Positions 1-6,206 of a stretch of DNA of 9,520 bases are shown piece after piece. A program made the translations under genes and the position numbers. Positions within the stretch are counted from its first letter, which is position 1. Each line of letters begins with the position of its first letter. The stretch is from assembly GCA_003156795.1 (NCBI GenBank), contig PMHU01000282.1, forward strand, positions 20,129 to 29,648, given 5' to 3'. Under the pieces are notes generated by a model. It made no database searches, had not been told where the DNA came from, and saw only the letters and a program-made list of their open reading frames with translations. The stretch comes from Acidimicrobiaceae bacterium. GTDB taxonomy: Bacteria > Actinomycetota > Acidimicrobiia > Acidimicrobiales > Palsa-688.

Positions 1-1138
1 CGCGGCCCGCCACGTCCTCGTATAGGCCGACCATGCGGTCCAAGCTGCGACGGAGCGTAAAGCGGTCCTCGAAGATCTTCCTGCTGCGATCCCCCATCCG
101 TCCGAGGCGGGCCGGGTCGTCGAGCAGCTTGGCCAGGGCGGCGGCCAGGGCCTGCGCATCGCCCGGCGGAAAAAGCTCAGCGTTGAGGCCCGGATCGACC
201 ACTTCATGGATCGGCGCGATCGCCGAGGCAACTATGGGCAATCCCAGGGCCATCGCCTCGATCACCGCTCCCGGCAGACCTTCATAGCGTGAGGTGCAGA
301 CGAATACATCGGCCGCGGCCAACACTTCGGGGACGTCGTCCCTCTGACCGAGCATGCGAATCCGGTCCGCGACAGGAGACGCCGAACGGGCCCGGGCCAG
401 GGCGTCGGTGGCATTGCCGGTGCGTCCGGCGACGAGGGCGATCAGGTTCTCGCGTCCGGCGAGCAACCCCATCGCCTCGATGAGGCAGAGCTGGTCCTTC
501 TGATACTCCTGCCGACCTACGGTGACGAGCAGCCCGCAGTCCTCGTCGATCCCGAGTGCGACCCGGGCTCGAAGGCGGCGTTCCCGCCCGGGCTCCCCCA
601 GCCGAGCGGGGTCGCGACCACGCTCCACGACCGTTATGACAGCCGGGTCCAAGCCGAGACGGCGTACCGCGGAATCCTTCGAGGCTTGGCTCACCGCGTG
701 GAAATGGTCGGCCAGGTGCCTCCCGGTCCAACCGTCCAGCATGCGGGCTGCTTCTAGCCTCGATCGCCGCACATTCGGGTCGTGAAGTCGCTCTGGCTCG
801 TAGCTGGTATTGACCAAGCTGCCGAGGACGGCTGCCCGTCCACCAACGGTGGCCAGTCGACCGAGGATGTCCGATTCGAACAGGGCGGTATGGACCACGT
901 CGGGATCGATCGACCGGATACTGCGCCGCAGCCCCCGTATCACGGCCGTCGGTGACCCGGTCGCAAGTACTTCTACCGGCACCCCCACTCGACGCACTTC
1001 GTCCTCCAGGCCGGGGCGGGATTCCAAGCAGACCACGGACGCCTCGATGCCGCGATCCGACAGGGGTGTCAGCGTTTCCGCGACGGATCGCTCGGTGCCT
1101 CCGCCAACGAGCGAATTGATGACGATCAGCACGCGCAC
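1..1138 (-). CDS. GT4-family glycosyltransferase (3' end cut by the window edge)
   Basis: A retaining GT-B glycosyltransferase expected to move a sugar from a nucleotide donor to a growing glycan on the cytoplasmic side of the membrane. My translation gives 379 residues before the window ends. It opens MRVLIVINSLVGGGTERSV, the first strand and glycine-rich loop (residues 12-18) of the acceptor domain. The C-terminal donor domain starts near LLVTVGRQEYQKD (203-215), and SRYEGLPGAVIEAMALG (283-299) carries the E-x7-E motif (E286, E294) typical of GT4. The usual NGVD-like hinge is replaced by VVERGRD. GT4 enzymes are about 370-400 residues, so only a short tail is missing. The GTG start follows an in-frame TAG and a purine-rich GGAAAGGTGGG; a second GTG two codons later is possible. 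It is the last visible gene of the minus-strand operon, 34 bases after its neighbour. Donor and acceptor are unknown. Confidence 0.9.
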   Translation of the reverse strand, partial: MRVLIVINSLVGGGTERSVAETLTPLSDRGIEASVVCLESRPGLEDEVRRVGVPVEVLATGSPTAVIRGLRRSIRSIDPDVVHTALFESDILGRLATVGGRAAVLGSLVNTSYEPERLHDPNVRRSRLEAARMLDGWTGRHLADHFHAVSQASKDSAVRRLGLDPAVITVVERGRDPARLGEPGRERRLRARVALGIDEDCGLLVTVGRQEYQKDQLCLIEAMGLLAGRENLIALVAGRTGNATDALARARSASPVADRIRMLGQRDDVPEVLAAADVFVCTSRYEGLPGAVIEAMALGLPIVASAIAPIHEVVDPGLNAELFPPGDAQALAAALAKLLDDPARLGRMGDRSRKIFEDRFTLRRSLDRMVGLYEDVAGR

Positions 1139-1172
1139 TACCGGCCCACCTTTCCGAGCCGCACCAAGCTAC

Positions 1173-2189
1173 TTAGATCCGGCTTTTCAGCTGGTCAACC
1201 AGCCCGCTCATCTTTCTGCGGATCCGTCCGGATGCCCGTAGCGCGGTGCGAACGGGCGAGCGCCCTCGCTGTGATCGATCCAGCCTGATCGACTCGGAGA
1301 TCTCCCCGGCTGCATGCACGCGAGCGGGCATGGCGTCCACCAAAAGGGTCCCGGTGGCCTTGCCTTCGGCGAAGAAAGCTTGGAGGCGTCGGTCCCTGAC
1401 CAGAGTCCCGTCACCCAGACCGGCCTCAACAAATCCTACCTCTGGGACCTGTTGCGCCCACCAATCCGGAAGGCGCCCCGCTTTGTAGTCCTCGTAACGC
1501 GTCCGCCAACCCGAGCCCGTCTCCCAAGGTACGACCGTGTTCCTCTCGTACGCAGCACCGCCCAGGACTATCTTGCGTTCGAACTGCTCGTACGAGCGCA
1601 TCGGGTAGTGGAGAATAAAGAACGGTGACGCCGACCCATCAGCCAGCGTCCGGCCCGGGACCCCGGTGACCGCGTGGTTTCCTTGTCCGACAGACGCATC
1701 GGAACTCGCCCGGTGGCACACCTTAGGTGGTATTGGACCTCCAAATATTGTGCAGGAAACGGTTTCGCGCACGATCATGCGCTGATGAAAGGGTCCGTCC
1801 CCGGGGGCGGGAAGGAAGTTGGACCGTTCCACCGACAAAACTCCGACGTCAGCCGGTATCTCGGCCAACACACCGCGGAAGTCGCCGGATTTCGGCCACC
1901 AGAACTCGTCGGCGTCGTTATGGATCACCCAGTCCGCCCTGAGCTCCTCGGCCGCAAGCAGCGCCATGCGCGTGACCCATCGAGACTGGTTGTAGTCGTC
2001 GTCACGCTCTTGGATCACGGTCACCCGTCCTTCACGGCGGAAGCGGTCGAGGATGTCGGGGGTCCCATCGGTCGAGCGATTGTCCGTGACAACGACGTGG
2101 TCGACGCCTTGGGCGAAGTGATATCTGAGATTGTCCTCCAGGATCTCCTCCTCGTCGCGCACGAGGAGGGTCATCACTATCCGCACCAC
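1173..2189 (-). CDS. GT-A glycosyltransferase, GT2/GT92-like (NDADEFW type)
   Basis: A predicted cytoplasmic or membrane-associated glycosyltransferase of the family 2/GT92-like group (Pfam Glyco_tranf_2_4 type, named from memory). The start region MRIVMTLLVRDEEEILEDNL and the following HVVVTDNRSTDGT are the nucleotide-binding strands of a GT-A fold. HNDADEFWWP at residues 90-99 is the metal-binding DxD-like element and the best diagnostic; HYPMRSYEQFERKI further on is also usual for this group. The reading frame is open to a TTG at 2222, but the 11 extra residues (TCRIAAGETPV) precede the first core strand, so I place the start at GTG 2189, 6 bases after GGCGAG; GTG 2186 is equally plausible. 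Length is 338 residues. It lies 108 bases after the preceding GT4 gene and 34 before the next, in the same direction. Parts are poorer in G+C (31/60 at 1741-1800) than the rest of the operon. Sugar specificity is not readable. Confidence 0.88.
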   Translation of the reverse strand: MVRIVMTLLVRDEEEILEDNLRYHFAQGVDHVVVTDNRSTDGTPDILDRFRREGRVTVIQERDDDYNQSRWVTRMALLAAEELRADWVIHNDADEFWWPKSGDFRGVLAEIPADVGVLSVERSNFLPAPGDGPFHQRMIVRETVSCTIFGGPIPPKVCHRASSDASVGQGNHAVTGVPGRTLADGSASPFFILHYPMRSYEQFERKIVLGGAAYERNTVVPWETGSGWRTRYEDYKAGRLPDWWAQQVPEVGFVEAGLGDGTLVRDRRLQAFFAEGKATGTLLVDAMPARVHAAGEISESIRLDRSQRGRSPVRTALRASGRIRRKMSGLVDQLKSRI

Positions 2190-2238
2190 AGGAGTCTCGC
2201 CAGCAGCAATCCGACAAGTCAAGCCGGTTGCCGCCCAC

Positions 2239-2262
2239 GACCAGGCGGGCTGCTTCCTGGTC
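2239..2262. repeat. Small inverted repeat between two operon genes
   Basis: The 108-base gap between two minus-strand glycosyltransferase genes holds GACCAGG and CCTGGTC separated by 10 bases, a perfect 7-bp stem. No T-run follows on the minus strand, so it is not a standard intrinsic terminator. It could be a weak mRNA hairpin affecting the downstream gene, or chance in GC-rich DNA. If the downstream gene starts at TTG 2222, the repeat still lies outside the coding sequence. Confidence 0.25.
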
Positions 2263-2297
2263 CTGGTCGGACCTGGGAGTGAATTCCGGCGCGCCGC

Positions 2298-3239
2298 CTA
2301 CGCTGTCGCCCACAGCTCGTCGAGGCCAGCCAGTACCGAGAGAAAAGACTCCCGCTCGGCCTCGAGGCTGTGCGCCCGAGCCGTCTGCGCGGCGTTGGCT
2401 CGGAGCGCGTCCGAGCACTGCCGCGGTAATGCGAGCGCGGCTTCGGCCTCGAGCACGACCGCCTCCTCCTCGAACTCAGGCATCAGGCAATTGACCTTGT
2501 CGAAGCAGAAAGAGCGATTGCCGACCACGTCCGGAACGACCACGACCGCTCCGAGCGCCAGGGCTTCGAGGGCCGGCAGGCAGAACCCTTCCCGCCGATC
2601 TGGCAGCACCACCACGACCCGGGCGTCAGCGAGCTCTCCCAAGAAGAGCTTCCTCGGCAGGTGGTCCGTCAGGAGACGAACCGTCCTTCCGGCCCGGTCC
2701 AACCGCGACGCCACTCGAGCACCGAGGTCTGCCTGCCTGAGGGCGACGAGCAGGATATCGACGGAGCGCTCGTCAAATGGGACAGCGTCGACGCTTTCGC
2801 CGTTATCAAAGCCGTTCGGAATCACCAGGACCGGTCCCCTGACCCGTCCAGTCAAGTTGATCGCATCTGCCACTTCCGGGCTGACGCAGATCCGAACGGC
2901 TCGCTTGGCCAGATGGGCGTACCTCCGGTCCGAAGGGTCGGCGTGTCGAACGTGCTGGATGAGGTTGATGACGGGTGTGCCCTCCCTTATCGGCGGAATG
3001 CGTTCCCAATCGTGGCCGGCGACGAACATGACGTCGGGGTCGAAGGGCTCACCCGGCGCCAAGATCGTTTCGGGCAGAGCAACCCAGGGGTTGGTGTCGT
3101 CCCAAACCGATCGCTCGGTGAAGCTGATGCGGGCGTCCCAACCTGCTGCGAGCGCATGCTGGTGATAGTGCCAGACCTTCAGATGTCCACCTTGGAGGCG
3201 CTGGAAGTCTCGCAGGAAAAGCAGCCGTGACCCGGTCAC
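2298..3239 (-). CDS. GT4-like glycosyltransferase, GT-B fold
   Basis: A predicted retaining GT-B glycosyltransferase of 313 residues, short for GT4. Early in the protein, RDFQRLQGGHLKVWHYHQHAL supplies the glycine loop of the acceptor domain. VLVIPNGFDNG is the interdomain NGxD hinge. REGFCLPALEALALGAVVV (from about residue 216) is the donor-site motif with the E-x7-E pair E217/E225. The frame is open to an ATG at 3293, but that would overlap the sulfotransferase by 58 bases and add 18 residues before the first core strand. I prefer GTG 3239, which overlaps the upstream TGA in the sequence GTGA, the classic arrangement for translational coupling; no Shine-Dalgarno is visible. It sits in the middle of the glycan operon and presumably adds one residue to the same glycan as its neighbours. 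Donor and linkage are unknown. Confidence 0.88.
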   Translation of the reverse strand: MTGSRLLFLRDFQRLQGGHLKVWHYHQHALAAGWDARISFTERSVWDDTNPWVALPETILAPGEPFDPDVMFVAGHDWERIPPIREGTPVINLIQHVRHADPSDRRYAHLAKRAVRICVSPEVADAINLTGRVRGPVLVIPNGFDNGESVDAVPFDERSVDILLVALRQADLGARVASRLDRAGRTVRLLTDHLPRKLFLGELADARVVVVLPDRREGFCLPALEALALGAVVVVPDVVGNRSFCFDKVNCLMPEFEEEAVVLEAEAALALPRQCSDALRANAAQTARAHSLEAERESFLSVLAGLDELWATA

Positions 3240-4105
3240 GGTCGCGAGAGGTGCTCGAAGTTCGGCCAAAGCGACAGGTCGATCTGCTCCCATCGATCTG
3301 CCAGCCTGAGAACCTCGTCCGCATAATCGCGTACAAGTTGCGACCTCAAATCAGCCGGCATGTGGACGTGAGGGACCTTGGCACCGTAGGCGCGTTCGCC
3401 AACGTTCTCGGGCAGGTAGTCGGGGTCCACCCCGAGGAACTGCAAGGTGCGCCGAAATTCGCCGGCCGGATCTCGAACGCAGCGCTCGAACTGCAATACG
3501 AATATCTGCTCGATGGGAAAATGCTGCATCAACCGCTCGAGCTGAGGCGCATATCGGCCGCGCTCGTACTGCTCCACCAGGATGCGCGGATGCAGGGTCT
3601 CGAAGCGGGCCACGTTGTGGGTCGCCCCTGACCGAAACCGCTCGACCGGGTCGCGCAGAATGACAAGTAGACGGGCGTCGGGAGCTGCTACGGCCAGTCG
3701 ACCCGGGGTCCACGGATCCAGCGCGTAACGCGGCGTCCACTCCCCGACCAGCTCACCCGCTGATCGGGGAAAATACCGGTGATAGCCAGCGATCAGCTGT
3801 TCGTCGAAGTCGGCATCCCAGTGGTGCTGGAAGTAGTGCAATTCCTTCCGGGCGGCGGCCACGATCTGCGGGTGGCCGACGAGCAACCCGTACCACCAGG
3901 TCGTTCCGGACTTCTGTGCGGCGACGCCGACGAAATCCGGAGGTCCGGTGTGCTGGCCTTCGGATGGAGGTGGGGGCTCGAACGGCCCAGCCAGCTGCTT
4001 CCGCTGACGCTCGGCCACTTCCGCGCGAAACTGCGTCATCGGGTCGGGTGGGGCTGATGTTCTTCGCCGGCCCAGGCGCGACATCAACGCGGACGCCCGT
4101 CTCAT
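3236..4105 (-). CDS. PAPS-dependent sulfotransferase
   Basis: Predicted to transfer sulfate from 3'-phosphoadenosine-5'-phosphosulfate to a hydroxyl of a carbohydrate or lipid; its place among glycosyltransferases favours a glycan acceptor. Of 289 residues, the first ~55 are basic and proline-rich without a clear membrane helix. The fold begins at DFVGVAAQKSGTTWWYGLL (57-75), where QKSGTTW is the 5'-phosphosulfate loop with Lys65. KELHYF (87-92) and GEWTPRY (121-127) are usual sulfotransferase elements. LLVILRDPVERFRSG (146-160) is the 3'-phosphate-binding motif with Arg151 and Ser159. All nucleotide-binding residues I can recognise are present, so it looks active. Length fits the Sulfotransfer_1/3 range. 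The ATG at 4105 has no good ribosome-binding site; ATG codons at residues 8 and 23 are alternatives. It lies 40 bases after the GT2 gene, and its stop overlaps the next start. No PAPS synthesis genes are in the window. Confidence 0.93.
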   Translation of the reverse strand: MRRASALMSRLGRRRTSAPPDPMTQFRAEVAERQRKQLAGPFEPPPPSEGQHTGPPDFVGVAAQKSGTTWWYGLLVGHPQIVAAARKELHYFQHHWDADFDEQLIAGYHRYFPRSAGELVGEWTPRYALDPWTPGRLAVAAPDARLLVILRDPVERFRSGATHNVARFETLHPRILVEQYERGRYAPQLERLMQHFPIEQIFVLQFERCVRDPAGEFRRTLQFLGVDPDYLPENVGERAYGAKVPHVHMPADLRSQLVRDYADEVLRLADRWEQIDLSLWPNFEHLSRP

Positions 4106-4145
4106 TGCACGACGATAGCGGACCTTATCGGGGCGATGCCGGGTC

Positions 4146-5018
4146 TCAGAGGTAGGGGGTCCGGAGCTTCACGCTGGCATGCAAGCGCCCGACGCTGACG
4201 CCGCTCCGCCGCAAGAACGCCTCCCGGGGTTCTCCGGGTCGGAGCGCCTTTGGCGCTCGAGTCGCCAGCCACCACCAGCGGGCGATGACCGCTCGTGTCG
4301 GAAATCCCGGCATCCCTTCTGACCGGAATTGCCGGTAGAGGCGCACGTGGCTTCGGCCGTAGCCCACGGACTGTTTGAACGTGGCCCGGGCGCCGGCACG
4401 CACCGCGTAGTGCATTACCGCCGCGGGCGCGGACCCGAGCCGGTACCCCGCCAGTTGCGCCCGCCACGCGAACTCCACCTCGTCGCCACCGCCCGCGTAG
4501 GACTCGTCGAAGCCACCCAGGTCGTCCCAGAGGGTGCGTCGCACGGCAAAATTGGACCCCTCGGGCCAAGGCAAGAAGCCGAGGCTGTCCTGAAGGGCTT
4601 CCTGAAGCCTGCGGCGGTCCGGAGCGATACCCGGGTTGAGCAGAGATCGGTCGAGGGATCCGCCGACCAGGTCGACGTCGCCTTCGAAGGCCATGGACAT
4701 CTCGCGGAGCCAGTTGGGATGAGCCGCGTCGTCGGCGTCGCAGAACGCCAGAAAGTCGCCACTCGAGCCGCGCACCCCGGCGTTGCGGGCCACGTTGATT
4801 CCTGCCGGGGAAGCCCGCACGACCCTCAATCGAGGTATTCGGTCCACCCAAGCCCGGGCCATCTCGGCCGACCGATCCGTCGACTCATTGTCGGCAACGA
4901 CCACTTCGAACGGCACTGCCATGTCCTGCTGGGCGAGGGCTGCTAGTTGCCTTTCGATCGTGCCCTCAGCGTTGCGACACGGGATCACCACGCTCCATGT
5001 GACCCGCTCCACTGTCAC
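4146..5018 (-). CDS. Family 2 glycosyltransferase (GT-A)
   Basis: A 290-residue GT2 enzyme, probably inverting, using a nucleotide-sugar donor in the cytoplasm. TWSVVIPCRNAEGTIERQL (7-25) is the first nucleotide-binding strand; EVVVADNESTDRS (38-50) the second; GINVARNAGVRGSSGDFLAF (73-92) leads into CDADDAAHPNW with the metal-binding DxD at 94-96. GGFDESYAGGGDEVEFAWR (168-186) is the acceptor/catalytic-base region, and the following GYRLGSAPAAVMHY is also typical. There are no membrane helices. The GTG start at 5018 is the first gene of the minus-strand operon; GTG 5012 is an alternative and neither has a clear Shine-Dalgarno, so the mRNA may have a short leader. Because transcription begins here, the operon promoter should lie in the divergent region to the right. 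The next gene follows after 40 bases. Confidence 0.92.
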   Translation of the reverse strand: MTVERVTWSVVIPCRNAEGTIERQLAALAQQDMAVPFEVVVADNESTDRSAEMARAWVDRIPRLRVVRASPAGINVARNAGVRGSSGDFLAFCDADDAAHPNWLREMSMAFEGDVDLVGGSLDRSLLNPGIAPDRRRLQEALQDSLGFLPWPEGSNFAVRRTLWDDLGGFDESYAGGGDEVEFAWRAQLAGYRLGSAPAAVMHYAVRAGARATFKQSVGYGRSHVRLYRQFRSEGMPGFPTRAVIARWWWLATRAPKALRPGEPREAFLRRSGVSVGRLHASVKLRTPYL

Positions 5019-5055
5019 AATGTCGGATCTACCGCGAGCGCCTTCGAGCCGGTTG

Positions 5056-5063
5056 ACACGTGT
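5056..5063. repeat. 8-bp palindrome ACACGTGT, possible operator
   Basis: ACACGTGT is a perfect palindrome 38-45 bases upstream of the GTG that opens the minus-strand glycan operon. Its position fits a regulator site. It is short enough to arise by chance, and the flanks do not extend the symmetry. Confidence 0.2.
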
Positions 5064-5083
5064 TGGATAGTGCCCGGGTTGGC

Positions 5084-5098
5084 GTCAGAGAACCTGAC
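5084..5098. repeat. Inverted repeat GTCAG-N5-CTGAC, possible operator
   Basis: Two perfect 5-bp arms separated by 5 bases, centred about 73 bases upstream of the operon's first GTG. The one-turn spacing is compatible with a dimeric regulator site, but a 5-bp stem carries little statistical weight. It lies next to the weak minus-strand promoter-like hexamers. Confidence 0.2.
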
Positions 5099-5189
5099 CG
5101 GGGTGCCGTGCTGAACTGGACTCGAGGTCATCCAGTGTGAGCTCCGCAGCTTGATGAACCTCAAATCGTCTCCTCTCCCCGCCTCACCA

Positions 5190-5199
5190 AACCTAGGTT
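5190..5199. repeat. 10-bp palindrome AACCTAGGTT
   Basis: A perfect 10-base palindrome in the middle of the non-coding divergent region, about 170 bases from the minus-strand operon start and 185 from the plus-strand methyltransferase start. It is AT-richer than its surroundings and contains CTAG, a tetramer that is often rare in bacterial genomes. It could be an operator for one or both directions. No second copy was seen in the window. Confidence 0.3.
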
Positions 5200-5283
5200 C
5201 GATGGTAGCCGAAGCGATTGGTTCGCTCCCCGGGCGGGCCCTCGTCGAGTGCTTCGTGGTAAGCGGACAGCGGCTACTTCTGA

Positions 5284-5355
5284 CCACAGCCCGATCGCAG
5301 GTCGGAGCGGCTTGGCATGCACTTCCACGATTACAACGACCTTGTCTTCGGCTAG
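5284..5355 (+). pseudogene. Possible remnant of a class I methyltransferase
   Basis: Between an in-frame TGA (5281-5283) and TAG (5353-5355), the plus strand reads, at its end, RLGMHFHDYNDLVFG. The string [FH]HDYND after a PGG-like turn is characteristic of the strand following motif III in small class I methyltransferases of the Methyltransf_24 type (known pattern: PGGxxxFHDY). No motif I (ExGxxxGxS) or VDGDH-like segment was found upstream in any plus frame, and the peptide is only 23 codons long. If real, it is the stump of a gene largely lost just before the intact methyltransferase on the same strand. Chance cannot be excluded. Confidence 0.3.
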
Positions 5356-5358
5356 CAC
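5331..5358 (+). promoter_or_regulatory. Weak promoter-like pair upstream of the methyltransferase
   Basis: TTACAA (5331-5336) and TAGCAC (5353-5358) are 16 bases apart and partly match the -35 and -10 consensus of housekeeping sigma factors. Transcription would begin near 5365, leaving a leader of roughly 20 bases before GTG 5384. No Shine-Dalgarno is visible in that leader. The match is poor, and it overlaps the possible gene remnant. Confidence 0.2.
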
Positions 5359-5383
5359 GTCCTGTCCGAACTATCGTGTCGCT

Positions 5384-6202
5384 GTGTCGCTGCCCGACTC
5401 TTCACTCTCGCCTCTCGAGCTGCTTCGATCCCTCGACTGGCAAGCCGATGAGATCACTCTCGGCGATATCGCGTTCCGGCTCGAAGTCTTGGGTGCTTCA
5501 GTTAGCCCCAGTGATAACGGCGAAAAGGTCACGCTATATAAGAGCCGGGCTTTTATTCGAAACTATGAGCGCCTATTGACAAGTCGGCCTGACTTCCGTC
5601 CTACGCTCATCCTCGAACTCGGCATCTGGGGCGGCGGCAGCGTAGTTCTATGGAACGAGGTGTTTCGTCCCGACCGAATGGTCGGGCTGGACATAATGCC
5701 AGACCCAGGCATTGTGCCGCTTCGCTCCTATGTCGACTCTGTCACTTCGGCCTCCGTGCTTCTCCATTGGCAAGGAAGTCAAGATGACTCAGACCTGTTG
5801 AACCAGATCATCCAGAGTGACTTCGAGGGCCGGCCACCCGATTTGGTCATCGACGACGCGTCACACATGTATTGGCCGACTCGTCGCTCGTTTGAGATTC
5901 TCTTTCCTCTGATGCAGGAAGGCAGCGTCTACGTAATCGAAGACTGGCGCTCGGGTGTCGACGCGCCGACCCACGGAACACCGCTTCACCAGATCGCTTC
6001 GGACCTACTTGCCATGGCGACCTCGCGGGGGTCGTTGATCTCAACCATCAGTATCCTGCCTGGCATCCTGGTGATCGAACGAGGGCGTCGCCCCGCGCCC
6101 TCGGGCTTTAGGCTCACGGTGACAGAGCAACCGAGCAGCTCGACGACCATCGGTGAGATGAAGGGCTTGGTCAGGCGTCTTGGATCTCGGGCTCGCCGGT
6201 GA
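5384..6202 (+). CDS. Class I SAM-dependent methyltransferase-like protein
   Basis: A 272-residue protein with a Rossmann-type methyltransferase core, resembling the cephalosporin-hydroxylase/CmcI-like and Methyltransf_24 groups. LILELGIWGGGSVVLW (from about residue 75) is the SAM-binding motif I with acidic Glu78; VGLDIMPDPG holds the acid that would contact the SAM ribose; PDLVIDDASHMYWPT (from 152) is the strand-4 region with the family's DDxSH-like signature; GSVYVIEDWRSG (from 180) is the next strand. It probably methylates a sugar or small molecule. The frame is open to GTG 5249, but those 45 residues are Ser/Thr-rich and unlike the fold, so GTG 5384 (MSLPDSSLSPLELLRSLDW) is preferred. 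G+C is about 55% over 5521-5820 by hand count, against 70% or more in many flanking stretches, suggesting separate ancestry. It is the only plus-strand gene and ends 4 bases from the convergent stop. Confidence 0.85.
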   Translation: MSLPDSSLSPLELLRSLDWQADEITLGDIAFRLEVLGASVSPSDNGEKVTLYKSRAFIRNYERLLTSRPDFRPTLILELGIWGGGSVVLWNEVFRPDRMVGLDIMPDPGIVPLRSYVDSVTSASVLLHWQGSQDDSDLLNQIIQSDFEGRPPDLVIDDASHMYWPTRRSFEILFPLMQEGSVYVIEDWRSGVDAPTHGTPLHQIASDLLAMATSRGSLISTISILPGILVIERGRRPAPSGFRLTVTEQPSSSTTIGEMKGLVRRLGSRARR

Positions 6203-6206
6203 CTTC

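Larger units (their letters stand above)
5019..5383. other. Divergent intergenic region with probable promoters in both directions
   Basis: About 365 bases separate the first gene of the minus-strand glycan operon from the plus-strand methyltransferase. Open frames across it on both strands give low-complexity or arginine/serine-rich translations and no recognisable domain. Promoters for both directions would be expected here. On the minus strand only a weak pair is seen (TTCTCT, 17 bases, TATCCA), ending about 50 bases before GTG 5018. Two palindromes, one inverted repeat and a possible methyltransferase remnant are listed separately. No tRNA-like or terminator-like structure with a T-run was seen. 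Confidence 0.6.

Noticed and set aside
282..731. 149-codon minus-strand open frame
   Set aside because: Its translation is Arg/Pro/Gly-rich with no domain and lies in another frame of the GT4 gene, whose motifs I could translate through this stretch.
2131..3165. 344-codon plus-strand open frame
   Set aside because: Low-complexity Ser/Arg/Ala-rich translation antisense to two glycosyltransferase genes with clear motifs; a high-GC shadow frame.
4102..4851. 249-codon minus-strand open frame overlapping the GT2 gene
   Set aside because: Arg/Gly-rich translation in a shifted frame; the GT2 frame has all the expected motifs.
4329..4946. 205-codon plus-strand open frame
   Set aside because: Antisense to the GT2 gene, with no recognisable fold or start signal.
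5053..5058. TTGACA on the plus strand as a -35 element
   Set aside because: The perfect hexamer has no -10-like sequence 16-18 bases downstream; the bases there are GC-rich (near GGGTTG).
5161..5358. 65-codon minus-strand open frame in the divergent region
   Set aside because: The translation begins plausibly (LAEDKVVVIVEVHAK) but becomes Arg/Gly-rich, matches no family I recognise, and the strand opposite shows a methyltransferase-like fragment instead.
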